Notes: a model not told the origin generated them from the sequence alone. Numbered from the stretch's first letter, positions 7,817 through 15,543 are shown. The stretch: 44,188 nucleotides of DNA from AG-12 sp027319585 (GCA_027319585.1 DAHVMY010000014.1:1-44188), one strand, 5' to 3'. Numbers and translations: made by a program.

Positions 7817-9220
7817 TCAACCCTCCTCCTCCGCAGCCACTTCGGCGACCGGACGGCCGCCCGGCCGCCGGCGCGCGACCCATCCCTCCAGGTTCCGCTG
7901 GGGCACCCGGGACACCGCCAGCGCGCCCGGAGGCACATCCCCGGTCAACACCGACCCGGCGGCGGTGTAGGCACCCTCGCCCACCCGGATGGGCGCCACC
8001 AGGATGGTGTCACTTCCCAGGCGCACCCCGTCCTCGATCACGGTGCGGCGCTTGGCGATGCCGTCCCAGTTGGCGGTGATGCTGCCGGCGCCCACGTTCA
8101 CGTCATCCCCCAGTTCAGCGTCCCCCAAGTAGCTCAGATGCGGCACCTGGCTGCCCGCGCCGATCCGGCTGCGGACCACCTCGGTGAAGGTCCCGAGGTG
8201 GCTGCCGGGGCCGAGGACGGTGCCGGGACGAACCCGGTTGTAGGGCCCCACATCCACCCCCGGCTCCAGCTTACAGCCGCGCAGCACGCTCCGCCCCACC
8301 CGGCAGCCATCGGCCAGCTGGCAGCTGTCAAGCTCGGCGAACGGACCCAGCTCACACTCCCGCCCGACCACGGTGGCGCCGCGCAGCACCGTCCCGGGGT
8401 GCAGCACCGAGTCCTGCCCGACCTGCACGTCGCAGTCGACCCAGGTGGAGCCCGGATCCACGACCGTCACCCCCTGGGCCATGAGGCGCCGCAGGGTGCG
8501 CCGCCGCCATGCGGCCTCCGCCGCCGCCAGCTGGACGCGGTCGTTGACCTGGAGGGCCTCCTCCGGATCGCGCAGCGACACCAGCTCCGCGCCCCCGCCT
8601 ATGGCCTGGGGCACCCAGCTCAGATACAGCTCCCCCTGGGCGTTGTCGCGGCTGAGGCCGGCCAGCGCCTCCCAGAGCTGAGGCAGCCTGAAGGTGTAGG
8701 CACCGCAGTTGACCTCGGCCCTCTCGGCTCGGACCGAATCATCCGCGGCCTCCACCACCCGGGACAGCCGGCCCGAGGGGTCACGCTCCACCCGTCCATA
8801 GGACGCGGGATCCTCGACCTCGGCCACCAGAACGGCGGCCCCGGAGTTGCCCTGGGTGAACGCGGCCAGCAAACGTCCGAGCGTCGCCCCGGACAGCAGC
8901 GGCATGTCCGCCGGCAGCACCAGCGCCGCCCCGGCCCCGGCCAGCGCCTCTCGGGCGGCCAGCACTGCGCCCCCGGTTCCGTCGGGGGCCGGCTGGGTCA
9001 CGACCACCGCCCCACGACCGACATGGGCTGCCAGCTCGTGGTCATCGGCGCCCACCACCACGATCGGAGGCTCCTCGGTGACCGCCCTGACCGCCCGCAG
9101 GACATGATCGATCATGGCCAGGCCGGCCACCTGGTGCAGGGGCTTGGACCGCGAGGAGACCATCCTGGTCCCGCGACCGGCCGCCAGAATCACCGCGCGC
9201 ACCAAAGTGCTGTCAGCCAC
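7817..9220 (-). CDS. glmU: Bifunctional UDP-GlcNAc pyrophosphorylase / glucosamine-1-phosphate acetyltransferase
   Basis: GlmU makes UDP-N-acetylglucosamine for peptidoglycan and other cell-wall glycans. Of the 467 residues, about 1-230 form the uridylyltransferase domain, with the VILAAGRGTRMVSSRSKPLH signature and PADMPLL. Residues from about 255 form the left-handed beta-helix acetyltransferase domain with hexapeptide repeats, HLSYLGDAELGDDVNVGAGSITANWDG and the C-terminal coenzyme-binding end. The GTG start at 9220 follows a GAGGTGGAGA ribosome-binding site. It is first in an operon with prs. Confidence 0.96.
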   Translation of the reverse strand: MADSTLVRAVILAAGRGTRMVSSRSKPLHQVAGLAMIDHVLRAVRAVTEEPPIVVVGADDHELAAHVGRGAVVVTQPAPDGTGGAVLAAREALAGAGAALVLPADMPLLSGATLGRLLAAFTQGNSGAAVLVAEVEDPASYGRVERDPSGRLSRVVEAADDSVRAERAEVNCGAYTFRLPQLWEALAGLSRDNAQGELYLSWVPQAIGGGAELVSLRDPEEALQVNDRVQLAAAEAAWRRRTLRRLMAQGVTVVDPGSTWVDCDVQVGQDSVLHPGTVLRGATVVGRECELGPFAELDSCQLADGCRVGRSVLRGCKLEPGVDVGPYNRVRPGTVLGPGSHLGTFTEVVRSRIGAGSQVPHLSYLGDAELGDDVNVGAGSITANWDGIAKRRTVIEDGVRLGSDTILVAPIRVGEGAYTAAGSVLTGDVPPGALAVSRVPQRNLEGWVARRRPGGRPVAEVAAEEEG

Positions 9221-9264
9221 TCTCCACCTCGCGGTCGGCCGCGCTCACTGGGACTCGGAGGGCG

Positions 9265-9270
9265 AGTATA
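9265..9270 (-). promoter_or_regulatory. Predicted -10 box for the glmU-prs operon
   Basis: TATACT on the minus strand lies about 45 bases before the glmU start and is near consensus. Unlike the leaderless units in this window, it leaves a leader long enough to hold the GAGGTGG ribosome-binding site. Confidence 0.45.
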
Positions 9271-9300
9271 ACAATGGCCGATCGGCCCGGGCGCGCCCGC

Positions 9301-10278
9301 TCAGCGAGGAGTCCGAGGCGGGCTTGTCTCCTTCAGGAAACGGTAGTGCTCCCGCCATACCAGCCGCGGCAGGCGAAGCCAGCGGGGGAGGTCGCGGAGC
9401 CCGGGAATGAACGGCACCAGCACCAGCAGAGTCGAAAGGAACCCCATGATGAGCACCACCATCAGGTCGGCGTTGGAGGCGTTGTTGAAGGGGGGGATCT
9501 GGTACCAGAAGGTGTAGAGCCACAGCCACGACTGCCCGGGGTACCTCCCCGTCTCGTTCATCATCCCCCACTGAGTACCGTTCAGCTTCTGCTGGGCGGC
9601 CAGGCCGCTGAAGTAGGTGCCGTCACCGAGGAAGAGCAGAGGACCGGTGTAGTTGGTGTCATAGAAGCGGCCGGTTCGCATGAGCAGCGCGTCCAGGGCG
9701 CCGGCGCGGGCGTCCTCCAGCAGCCCCTGCATCATCGTGTTCAGGGGTCCGTAGGGCCCCGGCGGAACCAGCACCGAGCCGGAGCGGACCCGGGCGTGCT
9801 GCAGGGCGGCTGAGTACGCGTTGAGCCACAGGGTGCGCTGCCCCGAGGGAGCCTGCTCGAAGCGCAAGAGCGCAGCGTGCAACGCCGGCCGACCCACGCT
9901 GGCCAGCCGCAGGGGAGAGAGCACGTCGTCCTCGGCCGCGTCCACCGGCTGGTGGATGCCGGCCCAGACCTGGGGCTCCAGCGGCCCCAGGGTCTGCACC
10001 GCGCCATTGCCGGTGTCGTAGGGAGGGCCGTAATCGGCGCTGAAGCTGGTCCCCTGCACCTCCGTGGTGGCAGTCTGCAGCAGATCCAGTGGCTGGGCCT
10101 TGGCCCAGCTCTGGATGGTGACGGGCGGGGCGTCGGGCGAGGAGAGGACCGCGGCGAGCACCACCACCACCGCCAGCATGATGACGAGCGCGACCGAGAT
10201 CTCCTTCACGAGGTCGTAGGGCGCGGTCGGCACGCCCCGGTAGTACTCCTGCTGGGAGAGGCGCCGCGAGCGGGCCAT
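9301..10278 (-). CDS. Membrane-anchored subunit of a b-type cytochrome complex
   Basis: The 325-residue protein has one N-terminal membrane segment (about 27-49). A large domain of about 235 residues follows, probably outside the membrane and rich in Gly, Pro and Tyr. A second membrane segment (about 283-305) ends in VPFIPGLRDLPRWLRLPRLVW. That end resembles the C-terminal helices of cytochrome b or subunit IV proteins, though I cannot place the central domain in a family. I start it at the ATG at 10278, which shares one base with the stop of the upstream cytochrome b gene (TGATG), so translation is probably coupled. No CXXCH haem motif is present. It is probably a partner of the adjacent cytochrome b. 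Confidence 0.7.
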   Translation of the reverse strand: MARSRRLSQQEYYRGVPTAPYDLVKEISVALVIMLAVVVVLAAVLSSPDAPPVTIQSWAKAQPLDLLQTATTEVQGTSFSADYGPPYDTGNGAVQTLGPLEPQVWAGIHQPVDAAEDDVLSPLRLASVGRPALHAALLRFEQAPSGQRTLWLNAYSAALQHARVRSGSVLVPPGPYGPLNTMMQGLLEDARAGALDALLMRTGRFYDTNYTGPLLFLGDGTYFSGLAAQQKLNGTQWGMMNETGRYPGQSWLWLYTFWYQIPPFNNASNADLMVVLIMGFLSTLLVLVPFIPGLRDLPRWLRLPRLVWREHYRFLKETSPPRTPR

Positions 10279-10922
10279 CAGTCGAGGTCCTCGGGCGGCC
10301 TCACCACCCCCCGGTGACGAACCAGCAGCACATGGAAAGCGACCAGGGCCACCACCAGCAGAGGGAACAGGATGATGTGCAGCCCGTACATCTGCCCGAA
10401 GTTCAGGACGTTGAAGAAGGCGCCGGCGCCGGTGGAGTTGACCGCGTCCTTGGCATTGACCGCGATCCACTGGGAGTCAAAGTTCTGCTGCGAGATGTAG
10501 CCGGTGAAGGCGGTCACCACCGCGATCAGGAAGATCACCACCCCCACCATCCAGGTGGCCGCGCGGCCGTCCCGCCATCCCTGGGCGAAGTACTGGCCCC
10601 AGAGGTGCAGGACCATGAATATGAAGAACATCTGCACCGACCAGAAGTGGATGCTGTTCATGAAGCGGCCCTGCGGGGAGACATGCCACCACTGGGGCCC
10701 GAAGAAGGCCAGCACGACACCGCTGGCGACCACCAGGACCAGCGAGGCGATCGTGACCACCCCGAACACGTAGACCCAAGAGCCCACGTACGCCGGCTCC
10801 TGATCCGGGAGCAGATGCTCCATCGGGAGCTCGCGCTCCAGAAAGCCGCGCAGCCCCACGGTCCAGCTGCCCGAGCCGGGTTCTTCTCCCCCCTCCCGCG
10901 GGGTGGCAGGCTCAGTCGTCAC
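10278..10922 (-). CDS. Cytochrome b N-terminal domain (b6-like) protein
   Basis: This 214-residue four-helix protein resembles cytochrome b6 of quinol:acceptor oxidoreductases. The four haem-ligating histidines are visible in two helices: H92 and H106 (14 apart) and H182 and H197 (15 apart). The 15-residue spacing is typical of b6 as against mitochondrial cytochrome b. The C-terminal PEWY-containing half is absent and may be replaced by the downstream coupled gene. The start is a GTG at 10922 that overlaps the end of a 55-codon gene. No Rieske gene lies in this operon, so the complex may be incomplete or may share a Rieske protein encoded elsewhere. Confidence 0.87.
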   Translation of the reverse strand: MTTEPATPREGGEEPGSGSWTVGLRGFLERELPMEHLLPDQEPAYVGSWVYVFGVVTIASLVLVVASGVVLAFFGPQWWHVSPQGRFMNSIHFWSVQMFFIFMVLHLWGQYFAQGWRDGRAATWMVGVVIFLIAVVTAFTGYISQQNFDSQWIAVNAKDAVNSTGAGAFFNVLNFGQMYGLHIILFPLLVVALVAFHVLLVRHRGVVRPPEDLD

Positions 10923-11079
10923 GCCTTTGCTCCTCGTAGCTCCGGCGGCGGCGGCGCCGGCCTGGGAAGGGCAGGAAGAGAGCCAGCACGAAGAGCAGGA
11001 TCATGAAGAGGATCACGCCCAGGTTGGGCAGCGAGATCAAGAGGACGCCCCAGTGCAGGTACGGGGCGGGCTGGTTCAC
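10912..11079 (-). CDS. Small single-pass membrane protein, first gene of the b-type cytochrome operon
   Basis: This 55-residue frame begins with GTG at 11079, behind a GAGGTGA ribosome-binding site seven bases away. It begins NQPAPYLHWGVLLISLPN, contains a strongly hydrophobic segment (about 9-36) and ends with a basic RRRRRR stretch, consistent with a cytoplasmic C-terminus. The stop overlaps the cytochrome b start by 11 bases, which argues for a real coupled gene. Small single-helix subunits are common in b6f- and bc-type complexes, so a structural subunit is a fair guess. It matches no family that I can name. Confidence 0.65.
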   Translation of the reverse strand: MNQPAPYLHWGVLLISLPNLGVILFMILLFVLALFLPFPGRRRRRRSYEEQRRDD

Positions 11080-11134
11080 GCTGGTCACCTCATGGGGAGC
11101 CGATGGCCGTGCGAGCGCGGGCGCTCTTGGATGG

Positions 11135-11140
11135 ATTCTA
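11135..11140 (-). promoter_or_regulatory. Predicted promoter of the small b-type cytochrome operon
   Basis: TAGAAT on the minus strand is preceded by TTTGCG at a 17-base spacing. It lies about 55 bases before the GTG at 11079, leaving a leader with a ribosome-binding site. Confidence 0.45.
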
Positions 11141-11226
11141 TGGAGCGGCGGTGGCCCCGCAAAGGGGGTTTTCCACGGGGCGAACGGCTACTCGCGGACC
11201 CAGCCCACCACCCGCGCCGCGGCCGC

Positions 11227-11232
11227 TATTCT
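11227..11232 (+). promoter_or_regulatory. Predicted leaderless -10 box
   Basis: TATTCT is followed by exactly six bases and the ATG at 11239. No ribosome-binding site precedes the ATG. Confidence 0.55.
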
Positions 11233-11238
11233 CAAGGT

Positions 11239-12048
11239 ATGAATGAGACCGCGGCGCCGGCCGGGGCGGGGGTCGTGGCCGAGACCCTGACCCCAGGAAT
11301 CCTGCGCCTCACCCTCGACCGGCCACAGCAGCGCAACGCCCTGACCGGGGAGCTGGCCGCGGAGCTGCGCGGGCAGCTGACCAAGGCGCGCACGGATCCG
11401 CGGCTTCGGGTCGTGATCGTGACCGGACGTGGGGCGGCCTTCTGCGCGGGCGCCGATCTCGGAACCCTCACCCACGGTGCCTCCACGCCGCAGGAACGCC
11501 GCCAAGTGCTGGCCGACTACTACCGCACGTTCCTGGACCTCCGGGATCTGGAGGTGCCGACCATCGCCGCGGTCAACGGTCCCGCCATCGGCGCCGGGCT
11601 GAACCTCGCGTTGAGCTGCGACCTGCGGCTGTTGGCTGAGGGAGCCCGCTTGGCGGCCCCGTTCTTACGGTTGGGGATCCATCCCGGCGGGGGTTGCAGC
11701 TGGCTGCTGACCAGGATCGCCGGCACCGCCAGCGCCCGGGAGATTTTGCTGCGCGGGCGTCCCATCTCCTCCGAGCGGGCGCTGGAGGTTGGCCTCGCGA
11801 CTGCGGTCGTGCCCCCGGAGGAGCTCGAGCCGGAGGCCGAACGGTGGGCCCGGGATATCGCCGCTCTCCCAAGAGCCGTGGTCCGCGACCTGAAGCGCAC
11901 CCTGAACCTGGCCGAAGCCGGTGCGAGCTTCGAGGCCACCCTGGCCTTTGAGACTGCCGCCCAGGCGGAGTCCATGGGGACCGCGGATGCGGCGGAGGGG
12001 TGGCGCGCCTTCAGGGAGCGGCGCGAGCCCAGATTCAGCGACAGCTAG
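11239..12048 (+). CDS. Enoyl-CoA hydratase/isomerase (crotonase) family protein
   Basis: The 269-residue crotonase fold has the oxyanion-hole segments GRGAAFCAGADL and GPAIGAGLNLALSCDLRL, the GIHPGGG turn, and the usual C-terminal helices. Members handle acyl-CoA substrates in beta-oxidation or side-chain catabolism. Both catalytic glutamates of the hydratase (rat E144 and E164) appear replaced: the GGGCELA position reads GAGLNLA (N122) and the QPEI position reads APFL (F142). Classical hydration is therefore unlikely, and an isomerase, hydrolase or other crotonase activity is possible. I chose the ATG at 11239 because of the leaderless promoter and the fit of the domain start. The stop shares the CTAG at 12045-12048 with the convergent endonuclease III stop. 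Confidence 0.88.
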   Translation: MNETAAPAGAGVVAETLTPGILRLTLDRPQQRNALTGELAAELRGQLTKARTDPRLRVVIVTGRGAAFCAGADLGTLTHGASTPQERRQVLADYYRTFLDLRDLEVPTIAAVNGPAIGAGLNLALSCDLRLLAEGARLAAPFLRLGIHPGGGCSWLLTRIAGTASAREILLRGRPISSERALEVGLATAVVPPEELEPEAERWARDIAALPRAVVRDLKRTLNLAEAGASFEATLAFETAAQAESMGTADAAEGWRAFRERREPRFSDS

Positions 12049-12710
12049 GCAGGGGCCCTGACCGTGCCCACGACCGCCGACGGGCACCAGTTCGCCATCG
12101 GGCACAGCTGACAACGCGGACCCCGGGCCAGGCACACCGCCCGCCCGTGGGCGATGAGACGCAGGCTGAAGTCGGTCCACTCTGAGCGGGGGACCATCCG
12201 GCACACCTCGCGTTCGATGCGGACAGGATCCTTGGTGCGCACGATCCCGAGTCGATTGGTGAGACGCATGACATGCGTGTCGACCGGGAATCCCGGCACC
12301 CCGAAGCCGACGCCCAGCACCACGTTGGCGGTCTTGCGCCCAACCCCGGGCAGGCGCAGCAGCTGCTCCATCGCGTTGGGCACCTCACCACCGAACTCCT
12401 CGGCGAGCACCCTGCCCATCCCAATCAGGGAACGTGCCTTGGCCCTGAAGAAGCCGGTCGAGTGGATGATCTCCTCGAGCTCGGCGGGCTCGATGGTGGC
12501 GTAGTCAGTGGCGGTCCGGCAGCGTTGAAACAGGCGCGGGGTGACCGCATTGACCCGCTCATCGGTCGTCTGGGCCGAGAGGATAGTGGCCACCAGCAGC
12601 TGCAGGGGGTCGCTGTGGTGGAGCGCGCAACTCGCGGGGTACAGGACGGCCAGCGCTGCCACCGCAGCCCGCGCCCGCTGGCGGGCGCTCCTGGGCTGAC
12701 CTGACTCCAT
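12045..12710 (-). CDS. nth: Endonuclease III
   Basis: This is a DNA glycosylase/AP lyase that removes oxidised pyrimidines in base excision repair. It has the helix-hairpin-helix LPGVGRKTANVV with the catalytic lysine, the catalytic aspartate in FPVDTHV, and a C-terminal [4Fe-4S] loop with the family spacing C-x6-C-x2-C-x5-C (CLARGPRCQLCPMANWC). The ATG at 12710 gives 221 residues. A GTG at 12740 would add ten residues and cannot be excluded. The gene is convergent with the crotonase gene, their stop codons sharing a palindromic CTAG, and divergent from the cupredoxin gene. Confidence 0.95.
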   Translation of the reverse strand: MESGQPRSARQRARAAVAALAVLYPASCALHHSDPLQLLVATILSAQTTDERVNAVTPRLFQRCRTATDYATIEPAELEEIIHSTGFFRAKARSLIGMGRVLAEEFGGEVPNAMEQLLRLPGVGRKTANVVLGVGFGVPGFPVDTHVMRLTNRLGIVRTKDPVRIEREVCRMVPRSEWTDFSLRLIAHGRAVCLARGPRCQLCPMANWCPSAVVGTVRAPA

Positions 12711-12764
12711 GCGAGGCCATTCTCGCTCGCCCGAGCCCACCGGCGCTCTCGTAGTGCGGCCCGG

Positions 12765-12770
12765 TATCCT
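12765..12770 (+). promoter_or_regulatory. Predicted leaderless -10 box for the cupredoxin gene
   Basis: TATCCT is followed by exactly six bases and the ATG at 12777. The hexamer and spacing are the same as at the MarR gene at 31893. Confidence 0.55.
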
Positions 12771-12776
12771 GGCATC

Positions 12777-13271
12777 ATGTCGGGTTCCACCATGGCAGCC
12801 ACCGGCCGGCGGCTGGCCGGCTCACGGCTGGCGATCGGGCTGCTCGCCGTGCTGGTCACCTTCATCGTGGCCGGATGTGGGGCCTTCGGAGATGTCGGCG
12901 ACCCCACGGATGCGCACATCCTGACCGCTCCCGGCGCTCCGGTCCAGCAGCGCGACAGCAAGCTGTCCCTGGAGGTGCTGCCCAAGCCCCCGGCGCACCC
13001 GGACTACAAGGTGATCATCTACCACAACGTCAACACCGTGGGGGAGTTCGTGCCCGAGAGCCTCACCGTCCCGGTGGGGTCCACCGTGGAGTGGATCTGG
13101 ACCGACCAGTACGACCAGCACAACGTCTGGTGGGTGGACCAGGAGTTGGTCAACTCCCCCACCCGCGGTGCCGGGTTCAAATGGGCCGTCAAGTTCCTGG
13201 CCCCGGGGGTGTATGACTACTACTGCACGCTCCATCCCGGGATGCTCGGACGTGTTGTCGTCACCGGCTAG
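12777..13271 (+). CDS. Plastocyanin/cupredoxin-like lipoprotein
   Basis: The 164-residue protein begins with a lipoprotein signal peptide (lipobox VAGC, lipidated C34), so it should be anchored to the outer face of the cytoplasmic membrane. The rest is a cupredoxin beta-sandwich with type 1 copper ligands: H115 (QHNVWW) and the C150-x2-H153-x2-M156 loop (YYCTLHPGM). Such proteins carry single electrons. It lies between two cytochrome b clusters and I see no c-type cytochrome in the window, so it is a plausible electron acceptor for those complexes (inference). Its stop lies one base before the start of the next lipoprotein gene. Confidence 0.9.
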   Translation: MSGSTMAATGRRLAGSRLAIGLLAVLVTFIVAGCGAFGDVGDPTDAHILTAPGAPVQQRDSKLSLEVLPKPPAHPDYKVIIYHNVNTVGEFVPESLTVPVGSTVEWIWTDQYDQHNVWWVDQELVNSPTRGAGFKWAVKFLAPGVYDYYCTLHPGMLGRVVVTG

Positions 13272-13272
13272 G

Positions 13273-13683
13273 ATGCGCCGACGGCTCTTGCCGGTCCTGG
13301 CGGCGCTGCTGCTGGGTGGCAGCCTGCTGGCGGCCTGCGCCAGCCCGACCGCCGCCCCGCGGGCCGCGCTCCAGGACTTCCTGGTGGATGTGCATGCCCA
13401 CTCGGTGGTGTACGCGTACACCCTGCTCACCAACTCGGCCGAGGACCGGACTCCGTTCGTCCCCTTCTTCAATTGGGTGAAGTCGAGCCGGTCCAGCTTC
13501 AAGATCGTCTCCCTCCATATGGTGAACGCGGTGGACGCCGAGGCCACGGTCGCCGTCAGCTCTCCAGGAGCTTCAACCCGCTATGTCCAGGTGCAGATGG
13601 TGGAGTCGGGCAACGCCGGCGACTGGCTGGTGAACGCCCCCTTCGTGACCGAGGGCGACCGAGCCACCAGGCTCTTCGAGTAG
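13273..13683 (+). CDS. Hypothetical lipoprotein
   Basis: The 136-residue protein has a typical signal peptide MRRRLLPVLAALLLGGSLLAAC with lipidation at the Cys. I start it at the ATG at 13273, one base after the cupredoxin stop, so the genes are co-transcribed. The mature part (DFLVDVHAHSVVYAYTLLTN, then alternating hydrophobic stretches including YVQVQMVESGNAGDWLVN) looks like a small alpha+beta domain of the NTF2/DUF4878 kind. I cannot confirm that. The partnership with the cupredoxin is suggested only by position. Confidence 0.75.
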   Translation: MRRRLLPVLAALLLGGSLLAACASPTAAPRAALQDFLVDVHAHSVVYAYTLLTNSAEDRTPFVPFFNWVKSSRSSFKIVSLHMVNAVDAEATVAVSSPGASTRYVQVQMVESGNAGDWLVNAPFVTEGDRATRLFE

Positions 13684-14006
13684 CGAGGCCGACCCGCCCG
13701 ACGCTGGCCGCCTCCCGGTTCCTCTTCCGTGCGCCCCGGCCCACCCGGAGTGGACTGGCGCCGCACCCCGGATCGCTCCGGGCGGCAGCCCACTGTCCAC
13801 CATGTGCGACTTCGCTTCCCCGGCGGACCCGGACAGTACGCCGGGTGCGCCGCGGACGTTGACCCGGTGGGTGTCTTGGGCCAGAGTGATGGGGTCACCG
13901 TGCGGCAGCTGGGGATCGACCCGGCTCACCTGGGCTGCTCGGTGCCGCGGTCCGACCGCAACCGCATCCGGCAAGCAACGCCCCGGGCGGCGGGTGGGAG
14001 CTCGGG
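13684..14006. other. Intergenic stretch without a recognisable gene
   Basis: About 320 bases between the lipoprotein gene and the ClC leader. Open frames exist on both strands, but none shows family resemblance, ribosome-binding sites or convincing codon bias. I see no clear terminator or structured RNA. Confidence 0.4.
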
Positions 14007-14012
14007 TAGACT
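14007..14012 (+). promoter_or_regulatory. Predicted -10 box upstream of the ClC gene
   Basis: TAGACT is followed by exactly six bases and a GTG at 14019, the same geometry as other leaderless starts here. That GTG opens a short frame, not the ClC gene itself, so the channel gene sits behind a leader of about 150 bases. Confidence 0.45.
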
Positions 14013-14018
14013 CGGGCG

Positions 14019-14174
14019 GTGGAGCTGGTCGCCGACCATTCGCTTCTCAGGTGGGAAGCAGCATCTGGCGGGGCAACCGTCGGCTTGAGGAGAGCGGGAC
14101 GAACACCCTGCCGCAGGCCAGGCGCACCGGCTTCTCGGGCGACGGTGGCCTCGATCAGCGTTCCGCGTCGATGA
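14019..14174 (+). CDS. Possible 51-residue leader ORF coupled to the ClC gene
   Basis: The frame runs from GTG 14019, with a correctly spaced TAGACT upstream, to TGA 14172-14174. That stop overlaps the ClC ATG at 14171 as ATGA. The first dozen codons (ELVADHSLLRWEA) look protein-like. The rest is Arg/Pro/Ala-rich with weaker third-position GC bias. The peptide matches no family known to me. It could be a leader peptide or a fortuitous frame in a structured leader. Confidence 0.35.
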   Translation: MELVADHSLLRWEAASGGATVGLRRAGRTPCRRPGAPASRATVASISVPRR

Positions 14175-15499
14175 GACGCTGGCCCCCTCGAAACGTCCCG
14201 CCTCCATCTGATCCCCGCGGCGAGGAGCAGGCCAACGTCCCGGGGCCGCTGCGCGACCTGCCCCCCGCGTTCTGGGGACTGGCCGTGCTCACCGGCATCG
14301 GCGCAGGTCTCGGGGCGATCGTCATGATGGCGGTGCTGCGGTTCATTCAGCACCTGGCCTTCGACTATCACTCCGGCGAGTACTCAGCCGCCGCTGCCGC
14401 CCACGGCCCCGGACGGATCGTGGCCGTGGTGGCAATCGGAGGGCTGGTGACCGGGGTGGGACTCTGGCTGCTCCACCGCTCCGGCAAGGGAACCGGCGGG
14501 GAGCCAACCGAAGTCGTCTGGACCCATCGCGGCACGATCTCGGTCTCGCGCACCCTGCTGAGCGGCGCGCTCTCGGAGGTGACGGTCGCGCTGGGGGGGT
14601 CGATCGGCAGGGAGGCGGCCCCCCAGCGCACCGGCGCAGCCGCCGGAGCACTGCTCGCGCGCCGGTCCCGGCTGACCGCCGAGCAGAGCGCCCTGCTGAT
14701 CGCCTGCGGCGCGGGCGCCGGTCTGGGCGCGGTCTACAACGTGCCCTTCGCGGGTGCGCTCTTCGCCGCCGAGATCTACCTGGGATCGCTCTCGCTCACC
14801 GCGGTCGTGCCCGCCCTGCTCACCTCCGGAGTCGCCACGGCGGTTTCCTGGCTCACCCTGCCCCGTCACGCGGTCTACTCGATCCCTCACCTGGCGAGCC
14901 CGGATCTGGCGATCATGGTCTTCGCCCTGGCGATCGGGCTGCTCGCGGGGCTGGCGTCGGCCGGATACGTCCACCTGATCGGATGGGCCAGCGACCACCG
15001 CCCGAGGGGACGCCTCCTGCTTGTTGAGCCGCTCCTGGCGTTTACCGCGCTCGGCTTGATCGCGGTGAGGTACCCTCTGCTGCTGGGCAACGGCGTCGAC
15101 CTGGCCCAGTTCGCCTTCACCGGCTCCGGCGCCACCCTCGCCCTGCTGGCGCTGGCCGGCCTCAAGCCCCTGGTCACCAGCGCCTGCCTGCGCAGTGGGG
15201 CCATCGGGGGCCTCTTCACCCCGACGCTCAGCTTCGGGGCGGCCTTCGGGGCCTTGGGCGGCCATCTGTTCCTCCTGATGGTTCCCGGTGCCATGACTGC
15301 CTCGTACGGGATGCTGGGGGCGGTGGCGCTGCTGGCAGCGGCGATCGAGGCGCCCCTCACCGGAATCGCCATGATGATCGAGCTCACCCACAGCGTGAAT
15401 CTGGTGGCGCCGATGGTCCTGGCGGCCGTGGCCGCCACCTTGGTCTCGCGACGATTCGACCTGCGATCGATCTACTCGGCGAGGCTGCCACCGCCATAG
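14171..15499 (+). CDS. ClC-family chloride channel/antiporter
   Basis: The 442-residue polytopic membrane protein has the ClC signatures: GGSIGREAAPQ (selectivity-filter region with the gating glutamate), GAGAGLGAVYNVPFAGALFAAE, and GAIGGLFTPTLSFGAAFGAL near the second filter helix. There are no C-terminal CBS domains. I prefer the ATG at 14171, overlapped by the short upstream frame. The open frame continues further upstream but that sequence is low complexity. Ion selectivity cannot be read with confidence. A hairpin at 15524-15543 probably ends transcription. Confidence 0.9.
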   Translation: MRRWPPRNVPPPSDPRGEEQANVPGPLRDLPPAFWGLAVLTGIGAGLGAIVMMAVLRFIQHLAFDYHSGEYSAAAAAHGPGRIVAVVAIGGLVTGVGLWLLHRSGKGTGGEPTEVVWTHRGTISVSRTLLSGALSEVTVALGGSIGREAAPQRTGAAAGALLARRSRLTAEQSALLIACGAGAGLGAVYNVPFAGALFAAEIYLGSLSLTAVVPALLTSGVATAVSWLTLPRHAVYSIPHLASPDLAIMVFALAIGLLAGLASAGYVHLIGWASDHRPRGRLLLVEPLLAFTALGLIAVRYPLLLGNGVDLAQFAFTGSGATLALLALAGLKPLVTSACLRSGAIGGLFTPTLSFGAAFGALGGHLFLLMVPGAMTASYGMLGAVALLAAAIEAPLTGIAMMIELTHSVNLVAPMVLAAVAATLVSRRFDLRSIYSARLPPP

Positions 15500-15523
15500 C
15501 TCGGCCGCCACCAGCGAGGGCTC

Positions 15524-15543
15524 ACCCCGACCGCGCTCGGGGT
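15524..15543. terminator. Bidirectional terminator-like hairpin
   Basis: ACCCCGA and TCGGGGT form a perfect 7-bp stem around a 6-base loop between the convergent ClC and cytochrome-operon genes. It touches the stop codon of the minus-strand gene. There is no long T run. Confidence 0.45.

Noticed and set aside
14041..14075. GGGAAGCAGC resembling the conserved loop of SRP (4.5S) RNA
   Set aside because: The flanking bases cannot form the domain IV stem or the GGAA tetraloop, and the stretch lies in the ClC leader frame.
14019..14170. Fluoride (crcB) riboswitch before the ClC gene
   Set aside because: The conserved crcB motif elements were not recognisable, and the channel lacks clear marks of the fluoride-specific ClC subgroup.
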